From: JACJWR01 sp964474045
GTDB lineage: Bacteria; Actinomycetota; Actinomycetes; S36-B12; UBA10799
NCBI GenBank assembly: GCA_964474045.1
Contig: CAYYRC010000005.1
Location: forward strand, 80,048-144,047
Direction: 5' to 3'
DNA length: 64,000 bases
Shown: one piece after another, positions 54,443-61,734 of the stretch
Layout: each line of letters begins with the position of its first letter
Numbering within the stretch: position 1 is the stretch's first letter
The notes under the pieces: generated by a model
The model's database searches: none
What the model was told of the DNA's origin: nothing
The model's input: the letters and a program-made list of their open reading frames with translations, nothing else
Translations under genes and position numbers: made by a program

Positions 54443-56034
54443 GGGGTGCCGCCAGGTGCGGGTGCGGCGGGCTGCGCCGGTGACGCCGACGTCGACGTCG
54501 CGGCGGGGGAGGCGGCGGCCGTGCTGCCCGCCGACGCGCTGGCGCTTGCCGCGGGTTGCCCCGGGCAGCCAGTGGGGGGCTTGGCCGAGGCGCACTGCTG
54601 GGCAGCTGCCGCCAGCTTGTTCATGATGCTCAGGGCCTCAGCCGCGGTCGCCGCCGGGATGGTCTGCTCGACCCGAGTGCGCTCGTACTCCGGCAGCGCC
54701 GACGTCTGGGTCGCCGATTCCTGCTCGACTGTGGAGAACCCGTGCTCGCCGAATCCCAGCGGGATGCCTTGGAACACCGCCACCCGCCCGTTCAGCTCGC
54801 CGACGAAGTACTGGTTGCGCAGCCACTGCCACCCGAGCAGGAGGCCGATGGCCAGGGCGACGACGGCGACGACGGCGAGCGTCCGCGGCCACCAGGATCG
54901 CGACGGGGCGGCGTGCTTCGGTCCGCCGTGGCGGCCGCCCGAGTCCGATGATCCGCCGCCGGCCGCGGCTCCCGCGCCGGCCGTCGCAGCCGGATCCGGC
55001 GAGGCGACAGTGGCTGCCGAGGGCTGCGGAAGGACTGCCGCGCCGACGAGGTCCGAGGTTCCAGCCGCTGCCGCTGACCCAGTCCGGCCGCCCGCCCCGG
55101 GCCCAGGCCCTGTCAGGGCCAAGGTCGGCGACTCGCCGGCTATCCCGCCACCCTCCGCGGCACCGACACCGCGCGCAACTTCGACGGGCTGGCGATCGGC
55201 GGGGAAGCTGACGTCCGGCAGACGCTCCCGGTTGCGCTGCTCGAAGGCGGCCCCCACCACTGTGGGGCGAACGGTGGACGCTGCGTCGGCAGGGTCGATA
55301 TCGATCACATCGGCGACGACCACCGTGACGTTGTCCGGGGCGCCGCGCTGCAGTGCCTCCTCCACGAGCGCATCCACGACCCCGGTGGGGTCGGCCGCAA
55401 GGTTGAGGATCTGCCGCAGCCGCTCCGGGGGCACGACCCCGCAGAGGCCGTCGCTGCACAACAGGTAGCGGTCCCCGGCGTGCGCGGGCCGGACGGAGAA
55501 CTCTGGCTCGACTGTGTTCACGCCGTCCAGGGCCTGGGTCAGCAGGTTGCGCCGGTCGTGGGTGAAGGCCTCCTCCTCGGTAATCCGCCCGGAGTCCACC
55601 AGCGTCTGCACGTAGGTGTCGTCCTTGGTCAGTTGGGCCAGCAGGCCGTCGCGCAACAGGTAGGCGCGGGAATCCCCGACGTGGACGATCGCAACCTCGC
55701 CATCGAGCCACGCCAACGCCGTCAGGGTCGTCCCCAGGCCAGCGGACTCGGGGGATGCCTCGACGTGCTGCGCCAGGGCGTCGTGCGCCTCGTCCAGCGC
55801 CGCCTCCAACACGGCCACCGCATCGGTCGCATCGAGATCCAGGTCGTTGCCCTGCTCGATAGCGGCCATCTTGGCCACCGCCGCGGAGCTGGCCAGCTCG
55901 CCGGCGGCGTGGCCCCCCATGCCGTCGGCCACGACGAGGATACGGGCGCCGGCGTAGCCGGAGTCCTCGTTCTCGGCGCGGACGAGCCCCACGTCCGAGC
56001 GCGCCGCCGAGCGCAGATGGAGCACCATCGGCAT
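54439..56034 (-). CDS. pstP: PP2C-type Ser/Thr phosphatase PstP
   Basis: 531 residues from ATG 56034, overlapping fhaB by one base (TGATG). Cytoplasmic PP2C domain (about 1-240): RSDVGLVRAENEDSGY, LVVADGMGGHAAGELAS, VHVGDSRAYLLRDG, LLCSDGLCGVV and GAPDNVTVVVADV. A disordered linker (about 245-400), one helix (about 418-438) and an outer domain, ending in an S/A/P-rich tail, follow. Dephosphorylates PknB substrates. The outer domain (HQFVGELNGRVAVFQGIP-like stretch around 450) resembles mycobacterial PstP. Confidence 0.94.
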   Translation of the reverse strand: MPMVLHLRSAARSDVGLVRAENEDSGYAGARILVVADGMGGHAAGELASSAAVAKMAAIEQGNDLDLDATDAVAVLEAALDEAHDALAQHVEASPESAGLGTTLTALAWLDGEVAIVHVGDSRAYLLRDGLLAQLTKDDTYVQTLVDSGRITEEEAFTHDRRNLLTQALDGVNTVEPEFSVRPAHAGDRYLLCSDGLCGVVPPERLRQILNLAADPTGVVDALVEEALQRGAPDNVTVVVADVIDIDPADAASTVRPTVVGAAFEQRNRERLPDVSFPADRQPVEVARGVGAAEGGGIAGESPTLALTGPGPGAGGRTGSAAAAGTSDLVGAAVLPQPSAATVASPDPAATAGAGAAAGGGSSDSGGRHGGPKHAAPSRSWWPRTLAVVAVVALAIGLLLGWQWLRNQYFVGELNGRVAVFQGIPLGFGEHGFSTVEQESATQTSALPEYERTRVEQTIPAATAAEALSIMNKLAAAAQQCASAKPPTGCPGQPAASASASAGSTAAASPAATSTSASPAQPAAPAPGGTP

Positions 56035-56498
56035 CAGGTCCGCAGCTCGATCACCGTGCGGCCGACGCGTAGCTGCTGGCCGATCGGCAGCACCGTGGGC
56101 GTGGTCACACGGGTGCGGTCCAGCCAGGTGCCGTTGGTCGAGCCCAGATCCTCGACCACCCAAGCGCCGTCGTGCGGTGACAGGCGGGTGTGGTGGCTGC
56201 TGGCGTAGTCATCCTCAAGCACCACGGTGCAGTCCTGCGAACGTCCGATGGTGACGGGCGTCGCTCCCAGCGGCACGACGGTGCCGGCCAGGCTCCCCTC
56301 GACCACGACCAGCTTCCGGGCCGAGTTCTTGGCCCGCCGCCGACGTGATTCCTTGGGCGGAGCCGTGGTGGTGCCTGCGATCGGAGCCTCGGCCGGGGCG
56401 GCCAGGTCCCTGCGCAGCGCCGACACGACGAAGAACACGAAGAGCCACAGCAGGAGCAGGAAGCCCAGCCGGAGCAGCGTGAGTGCGAGCTCGCTCAT
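56034..56498 (-). CDS. fhaB: FHA-domain protein FhaB (FipA)
   Basis: 154 residues from ATG 56498 (TGATG overlap with fhaA). A membrane helix at the N-terminus (about 8-28) is followed by a linker with KESRRRRAKNSARK and an FHA domain (about 65-154): VTIGRSQDCTVVLEDDYASSHHTRL and WVVEDLGSTNGTWLDRTRV. The Arg, Ser and Asn residues that bind phosphothreonine are present. Scaffold linking PknB signalling to FtsZ and FtsQ in mycobacteria. Confidence 0.92.
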   Translation of the reverse strand: MSELALTLLRLGFLLLLWLFVFFVVSALRRDLAAPAEAPIAGTTTAPPKESRRRRAKNSARKLVVVEGSLAGTVVPLGATPVTIGRSQDCTVVLEDDYASSHHTRLSPHDGAWVVEDLGSTNGTWLDRTRVTTPTVLPIGQQLRVGRTVIELRT

Positions 56499-57304
56499 CA
56501 CGGGCTCCGGAAGGTGATGTCGGTCGAGCCCAGCCTTATGACGGAGCCGTCGGCGAGCGCCCGCCGGGTGATGCGAACGCCGTCGACGATGGTGCCGTTG
56601 GTGGAGCCCAGGTCTTCGATGATGGGCTGGCCGGCGAGGGTGATACGGGCGTGCCGACGCGAGACGGCGGGGTCCTCGAGGCGGACGTCCACCTGCTCGG
56701 TGCCGCGGCCCAGCACCGTCGTGCCGCGCAACGGGATCTCGGTACCCGCGGCGAGCAGGCGAGCCGGCACTGCGGTCCCGCCGGACACCCTCGCCGCCGG
56801 CGTGGTCTTGGTGACGGACTCGCCGGCCGCCGGCCGCTGGCTGCGCCGTTGTGGCGCGCGGCCCGTGGGGCCGGCGCCGCTGGCGGCCGCTCCGCCGGCG
56901 CCGCGCCCCGCCGGGGGCACCGATGCCGCCGGTCCGTGGACGGTCTGGCTGGCTACCCGGCACATCCCAGTGTTCAGGTCCGGATCGGCGCGCAGGCGCA
57001 CCACGATGGGTCCCAGGAACGTATAGCGCTGTTCGCCCGCGTGCTCGGCGACCAGCGAGGCGAGCTCGCCGGTGACGGCATCGGCATAGGTGGACAGCCG
57101 CTCGGCGTCCTCCGGCGACACCGACACGGTGAACTCGTTGGGCACGAGAGTCCGGCTGCGCGACACCACGGCCGCGCGCTCGTCCATCTCCTGCTGCAGG
57201 GTCGCCGCGATCTCGACCGGCTGCAGCTCGGACTTGAAGGCCTTGGCGAAGGCGCCGTTGACGAGCTTGTCGAGACTCTGTTCAAAGCGGTCGAGAATAC
57301 CCAC
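56498..57304 (-). CDS. fhaA: FHA-domain protein FhaA (DUF3662)
   Basis: 268 residues from GTG 57304, GAGGAGGTGCC upstream. N-terminal DUF3662 domain (about 1-125): VGILDRFEQSLDKLVNGAFAKAF onward. A P/G/A-rich linker (about 126-170) leads to the FHA domain: TTVLGRGTEQVDVRLEDPAVSRRHARI and IIEDLGSTNGTIVDGVRI. In mycobacteria FhaA binds phosphorylated MviN pseudokinase and slows lipid II flipping. First gene of the fhaA-fhaB-pstP-rodA-pbpA-pknB operon; TAGACT (complement of 57362-57367) is its likely -10. Confidence 0.92.
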   Translation of the reverse strand: MGILDRFEQSLDKLVNGAFAKAFKSELQPVEIAATLQQEMDERAAVVSRSRTLVPNEFTVSVSPEDAERLSTYADAVTGELASLVAEHAGEQRYTFLGPIVVRLRADPDLNTGMCRVASQTVHGPAASVPPAGRGAGGAAASGAGPTGRAPQRRSQRPAAGESVTKTTPAARVSGGTAVPARLLAAGTEIPLRGTTVLGRGTEQVDVRLEDPAVSRRHARITLAGQPIIEDLGSTNGTIVDGVRITRRALADGSVIRLGSTDITFRSP

Positions 57305-57361
57305 GGTGGCACCTCCTCGGCGGTTGGATGACGGCACGGCTGCACTCGCGCAGCGCGTCAG

Positions 57362-57367
57362 AGTCTA
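57362..57367 (-). promoter_or_regulatory. -10 box of the fhaA-pknB operon
   Basis: TAGACT on the minus strand, about 58 bp upstream of the fhaA GTG. No clear -35. Confidence 0.45.
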
Positions 57368-57425
57368 CCTGTGCCGCATCCTCCAGAAGTCCCGTTGCAC
57401 GAGCGCGGGGCGTGTGCCGTCGTCC

Positions 57426-58241
57426 TCAGCGCACGACGGCCAGCGGCTCCGCGGGATCGGCGAGTCCCTGCACGTGACAGATGCCGTTGACCTCGATGCC
57501 CTTGAGGCTGCATTCCGTGAGCCGCCGCTCGATCGTCAGGTCGAGCACCCGGCGCCACTGCCCCGGCGTCAGCAGCGAGCACGCGGTCAGGCCGTTGCGC
57601 TCGACCGCGCATCGCAACAGGTGCTCGCACGACCAGCCGGGGAGGTGCTCCCAGATTCGACCGTTGTAGTCGGGGACAGCGCTCACCAGCCGCCACGACG
57701 CGTCCAGGAAATCCTTGTCGACCAGCGTGTCCATACTGCCGACGGCAAGGGCCCAGAAGGTGTCCTGGGGGTAGAAGAAGCTGCCCCCGAAGAGGGTCAG
57801 GTCGAAGTCGCGCTCGGCGAGGGCGTCGTAGGAGACCGCGTTGAGGTAGTAGAACTGCGCCCGCGCAACCTCGATGTCGAAGATGGACTGCCTCAGGACG
57901 ACGTCGTTGGCGGTCTTGCAGAGCCACTCGGCGCCGTGTGCCCGGCACCAGTCGAAGAGCAGGTTGTCCAGGTCGGCAGTGCCGATGGAGTGGCCCCGGT
58001 TGCCCGGCGAGTCCAGCAGCACCGCGGTGGGGACGTGCTGGCGCCACAGCTCGGCATTGGCCTGGCGCAGCGAAGCAGCATCGTCGGGGCCGTAGTTGGT
58101 TGCCACCACGAGGTTCGGAAAGCGGCGCAGGACCGGCAGGTTGAGTTCGATCACCTGTCGCAGCCGTGCGATGTCCGCGGCGGACTCCAGGTACCCGGTG
58201 CTGCCCAGCACGCATCGCGAGAGGACCTCAGCGAACCTCAC
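57426..58241 (-). CDS. Putative GT-A-fold glycosyltransferase-like protein in the RiPP locus
   Basis: 271 residues from GTG 58241 (GGAGG 5 nt upstream; GTG 58247 is the alternative). No family is certain. The middle reads LVVATNYGPDDAASLRQANA, NRGHSIGTADLDNLLFDWCR and AEWLCKTANDVVL, echoing GT-A nucleotide-sugar transferases: an N-terminal strand, an N-G...G loop, and an NDV in the place of a DxD. YYLNAVSYDAL, FFYPQDTFWAL and WEHLPGWSCEHLL follow. No helices for membrane insertion, no signal peptide. It starts 45 bp downstream of the precursor peptide gene, so it is the prime candidate for modifying that peptide. Function inferred from context and weak motifs only. Confidence 0.55.
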   Translation of the reverse strand: MRFAEVLSRCVLGSTGYLESAADIARLRQVIELNLPVLRRFPNLVVATNYGPDDAASLRQANAELWRQHVPTAVLLDSPGNRGHSIGTADLDNLLFDWCRAHGAEWLCKTANDVVLRQSIFDIEVARAQFYYLNAVSYDALAERDFDLTLFGGSFFYPQDTFWALAVGSMDTLVDKDFLDASWRLVSAVPDYNGRIWEHLPGWSCEHLLRCAVERNGLTACSLLTPGQWRRVLDLTIERRLTECSLKGIEVNGICHVQGLADPAEPLAVVR

Positions 58242-58286
58242 CCGCACCTCCCCCCGAGGCCACGGATGCCGACCTGCGGCTGCTGG

Positions 58287-58451
58287 CTACCAGGCTTCCC
58301 CCACGGACCCGGCCTCGCCCGGGACGGGTGAGCCGATACCGGGCGGACCGTCCAGTCCGCCTGCCACGAGCCTCAGGTCCTCTTCGGCGATCTCGTCGTC
58401 GGCGATCTGCGCGTCCTGGGTCCCGTCGGACTGGGTGTCGTCGTCGGCCAT
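58287..58451 (-). CDS. RiPP precursor peptide with double-glycine leader
   Basis: 54 residues from ATG 58451, with GAGGAG 7 nt upstream. The leader (1-32) is acidic: MADDDTQSDGTQ, then DDEIAEEDLRLVAGG, the E-L..V-A-G-G ending recognised by C39 peptidases of NHLM-type exporters. Cleavage after G32 leaves a 22-residue core, LDGPPGIGSPVPG (33-45) followed by EAGSVGEAW (46-54): no Cys or Thr, two Ser (41, 49), many G and P, terminal Trp. The exporter genes are divergent, 161 bp away. The GG leader plus exporter makes the assignment strong; the mature product is unknown. Confidence 0.78.
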   Translation of the reverse strand: MADDDTQSDGTQDAQIADDEIAEEDLRLVAGGLDGPPGIGSPVPGEAGSVGEAW

Positions 58452-58612
58452 GGCGGATCTCCTCGGGCTCTGGGGTGACGGGACCTCCAGCAGGTGCTGC
58501 CGAGGGCCGCCCGCCAAAGTTACCCCTGCCGCCGATGCCCAAGCCAGCCCCGGGGAAGCACGCGGATCGGCATACTTGCGCGGACGGCAACGGCGGGTCG
58601 AGGCGGTGACGC

Positions 58613-59461
58613 ATGGCGGGCATCTTCCGTGACCGTGCCGTGGCTGGGAGGGCCGCGAGTGAGGTCACGGACCGACCGGTGCGGGTGGCGACTGCCCCTG
58701 CCTGGGCAGCGCTCGCCCTGGCGGTCATCCTGTTGGTCCTGCTGGCCGTGTGGCTGTTTGCCGGCACCGTGACGCTGACGACCCAGGGCTACGGCGTGAT
58801 CGACAACGTCCCAGCCAATGTGGTGGTGACCTCGCAGAGCGCCGGCGTGCTGCGGCAGGCTCCGCCGCCGGTGGGGACCCGCGTGGCGGCCGGCGAGACG
58901 GTCGCTGTGATCGGGGGCGATGACCCGCAGACTCCCGCTCTACCGGGTTCGGCGCCCGGGTCGGGCAGCACGACAGTCGCCGCCCCGATCGCCGGGACGG
59001 TCGTGGCCGTCGGGCCGGGCTGGGGCAGCTCGGTGGCGGCCGGGGTGCCGCTGGCGACGATCGCCCCGGAGACGACCGACCAGATCGGCTACCTGTTCAT
59101 CCCCGTCGCCCCCACGCTGCAGGCGCACCCGGGATCGGCGGTCAACTTCAACGTCGACACCGTCGACCCCACCGGCGACGGCCTGCTGCAGGGAACCGTC
59201 CGGTCGGTCAGCCCGCTGCCGGTGGATGAGTCCCGCATCGCCTACCTCACCGCCAATGCCGAGCTCACCTCACAGATCCTCGCCAGCGGTCCGGTGGTCG
59301 AGGTCCAGGTCGCGCTGACCGCCGACCCCGGGACGCCCAGCGGATGGCGCTGGACGCTGCCGCCCGGACCGTCGCACCGAATCACCTCCGGAACACCCGC
59401 CCACGGCACGGTGATCCTGTCGCAGGTGCGCCCCTACAAAGCCTTCCTGGGTTCGCCGTGA
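58613..59461 (+). CDS. NHLM-type secretion adaptor (HlyD-like)
   Basis: 282 residues. A cytoplasmic N-terminus, one helix (about 30-52), and a periplasmic-side adaptor split lipoyl/barrel-sandwich region (VVVTSQSAGVLRQAPPPVGTRVAAGETVAVIG, then TVAAPIAGTVVAVGPGWGSSVAAGVPLATIAP). Matches the short HlyD-like secretion protein of NHLM bacteriocin systems. First gene of the rightward export operon; its stop overlaps the first ABC transporter start (GTGA). Confidence 0.85.
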   Translation: MAGIFRDRAVAGRAASEVTDRPVRVATAPAWAALALAVILLVLLAVWLFAGTVTLTTQGYGVIDNVPANVVVTSQSAGVLRQAPPPVGTRVAAGETVAVIGGDDPQTPALPGSAPGSGSTTVAAPIAGTVVAVGPGWGSSVAAGVPLATIAPETTDQIGYLFIPVAPTLQAHPGSAVNFNVDTVDPTGDGLLQGTVRSVSPLPVDESRIAYLTANAELTSQILASGPVVEVQVALTADPGTPSGWRWTLPPGPSHRITSGTPAHGTVILSQVRPYKAFLGSP

Positions 59462-61734
59462 GCACGACCTCTGAGCGGCTGCCGTCGCCGCGGCCCACCG
59501 GGTCGAGCCCGGCTGAGTCGCCTGAAACCGCGGACCTGTCGTGGACGCGCGGGGTCCGCCGCCGACGGGTGAAGGTCCCGACCGTGCTGCAGATGGAGGT
59601 CGCCGAGTGCGGGGCCGCGTGCCTGGGCATGCTGCTGGCGCACTTCGGACGGTGGGTGCCGCTGGAGGACCTGCGCGTGGCATGCGGGGTGTCGCGCGAC
59701 GGGGCGAACGCGCAGAGCGTGGTCGCGGCGGCGCGCGGCGAGGGGCTGGCGATGCACGGCTTCTCGCGGCGCCTGCGCCAGTTGCCCGACGAGCCGTTCC
59801 CGATCATCGCCTACTGGCGGTTCGCCCACTTCGTCGTCGTCGAGGGCGTGGACCGCAAGGGCCTGTGGCTCAACGACCCGGCGCTCGGGCGCACCCGCTG
59901 CACGTGGGCCGAGGCCGACCGCGACTTCACCGGTGTGGTGCTGCGGGCAGCACCGGGACCGGACTTCCGCCCCGGTGGCAGGCGGGCCAACGCCTGGCAG
60001 GGCATCAGGCGGCGCCTGGTCGGCTTCATGCCAGCGCTGTGGTTCCTGGTGCTGGCTTCGCTGGCCCTGGCGATCCCGATCACCCTGGGGCCGTCAGCCG
60101 TACGGGGGTACGTCGACAAGGTGCTGGTGGCGGGTCTGCCGGAGTGGATTCCCACCACGCTGCTCACCCTCATCCTCGGCGCCAGCATGACCTTGTGGCT
60201 GTCGTGGTGGCAGAGCTCTGCGGCTCGTCGGCTCGGCTTGGCCTTGTCGGCGCAGCAGGCCGTGTCGTTCGTGACCCATGCCCTGCGGCTGCCGATGACG
60301 TTCTACGTCCAGCGCTACGCCGGCGACGTCGCCTTCCGGGTGGGGCTGGTGGACGGCGTGAGCCAGCTTGCCGCGCAGCAACTGATCCCAGCCGCTGTGG
60401 CCATGGTGACCGCACTTGCGGTGGGGATCACGCTGTTCGCCTACTCCTGGCCGATCGCGCTCCTGGCATGCCTGGCCGCAGCTTCGATCGTGCTCATCCT
60501 CAGGCTGACGGGACAGTGGCGGATCGGGGCTGCGGCCCGCCTGGCCCGGGAGCAGGCCAACTTCTCCGGCTCGCTGTCCTACGGCCTGCGCAGCATCGAG
60601 ACGGTGAAGTCGTCCGGCACCGAGGCGGACCTGTTCGCCGCCACCAGCGGCCGACATGCCACCTCGGTCAACGCCCTCAGCCGGCTGCAGGTGACCTCGC
60701 TCTCGCTGGCCGCGCTGCCGACCCTCGTCTCGGGGGTGCTGACGGCGCTGACGATCTGCCTCGGCGGCCTGCTGGTGATGAACGACTATCTGACGCCGGG
60801 CGGCTTCGTGGCCGTCCTGGCGCTGCTGCCGCTCTTCCTCGGCCCGGTGGCCAACTGGGCTGGGCTGGGGGCAGGCGTGCAGCAGCTGCGCGCGTCGCTG
60901 GACCGGCTCGACGACTTGCTCGACCACGACCCCGACCCGCTCGGAACGTCGCTGCCCGACGATCGCGGCACTGCCGCTGCCCTCGCCGAGGTCGCCGCGC
61001 CCGACGGTGCCGAGGTTCCCGGCCCTGCGGCGCTGCAGCTTGCGAACGTCGGCTTCGGGTACTCACCCGAGGCGCCGATCCTGCACGAGGTGTCGCTGCG
61101 GCTGTCGCCGGGGCGTCGGGTAGGGGTAGTGGGCGCCTCCGGCTCGGGGAAGTCCACCCTGGGTCGATTGGCGGTCGGGCTGCTCCTGCCGTCCGCGGGG
61201 GAGGTGACCTTGGGCGACGTCCCGCTCGGGCAGCTGCCAGCCTCCCGGCGGGCCGCGCTGATGAGCTACGTGGACCAGGACATCGTGCTCTTCCCGGGCA
61301 CGGTGCGCGACAACCTGACCCTGTTCGATGCCTCGGTCCCGGACCGGGAGGTGATCAGCGCCGCCCGCGGCGCGCTGATCCATGACGACATCTCTGCGCG
61401 TCCGGGTGGGTACGACTCCGCCGTCGCCGAGGGCGGGGCCAACTTCAGCGGCGGCCAGCGGCAGCGGCTGGAGATCGCCCGCGCCATGATCGGCCAGCCC
61501 CGCATCCTGGTGCTCGACGAGGCCACGAGCGCCCTGGATCCGCTGATGGAGCGCGAGGTGATGGCGGCCCTGGCGGCGACTGGTGCGGGTCTGCTGATCA
61601 TCGCCCACAGGCTGTCCACGGTGCGCGACTGCGACGAGATCGTCGTGCTGCAGGAGGGCCGCATCGTGGAGCGCGGCACCCATGAGGAGTTGCTGGAGCT
61701 CGCTGGCAGCTACGCCGCGATGGTGACGGTATGA
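59458..61734 (+). CDS. NHLM-type peptidase-containing ABC transporter (C39)
   Basis: 758 residues from GTG 59458. C39 peptidase (about 40-175): nucleophile C51 in LQMEVAECGAACLGMLLAHFG, catalytic H124 in FAHFVVVEG and D140 in LNDPALG. Six-helix membrane domain (about 195-490). ABC domain: Walker A VVGASGSGKSTL, signature FSGGQRQRLEIARA, Walker B ILVLDEATSALD and H-loop IIAHRLST. Cleaves the leader after the GG and exports the core. Coupled with the HlyD-like gene and the second ABC gene (ATGA). Confidence 0.93.
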   Translation: MSTTSERLPSPRPTGSSPAESPETADLSWTRGVRRRRVKVPTVLQMEVAECGAACLGMLLAHFGRWVPLEDLRVACGVSRDGANAQSVVAAARGEGLAMHGFSRRLRQLPDEPFPIIAYWRFAHFVVVEGVDRKGLWLNDPALGRTRCTWAEADRDFTGVVLRAAPGPDFRPGGRRANAWQGIRRRLVGFMPALWFLVLASLALAIPITLGPSAVRGYVDKVLVAGLPEWIPTTLLTLILGASMTLWLSWWQSSAARRLGLALSAQQAVSFVTHALRLPMTFYVQRYAGDVAFRVGLVDGVSQLAAQQLIPAAVAMVTALAVGITLFAYSWPIALLACLAAASIVLILRLTGQWRIGAAARLAREQANFSGSLSYGLRSIETVKSSGTEADLFAATSGRHATSVNALSRLQVTSLSLAALPTLVSGVLTALTICLGGLLVMNDYLTPGGFVAVLALLPLFLGPVANWAGLGAGVQQLRASLDRLDDLLDHDPDPLGTSLPDDRGTAAALAEVAAPDGAEVPGPAALQLANVGFGYSPEAPILHEVSLRLSPGRRVGVVGASGSGKSTLGRLAVGLLLPSAGEVTLGDVPLGQLPASRRAALMSYVDQDIVLFPGTVRDNLTLFDASVPDREVISAARGALIHDDISARPGGYDSAVAEGGANFSGGQRQRLEIARAMIGQPRILVLDEATSALDPLMEREVMAALAATGAGLLIIAHRLSTVRDCDEIVVLQEGRIVERGTHEELLELAGSYAAMVTV

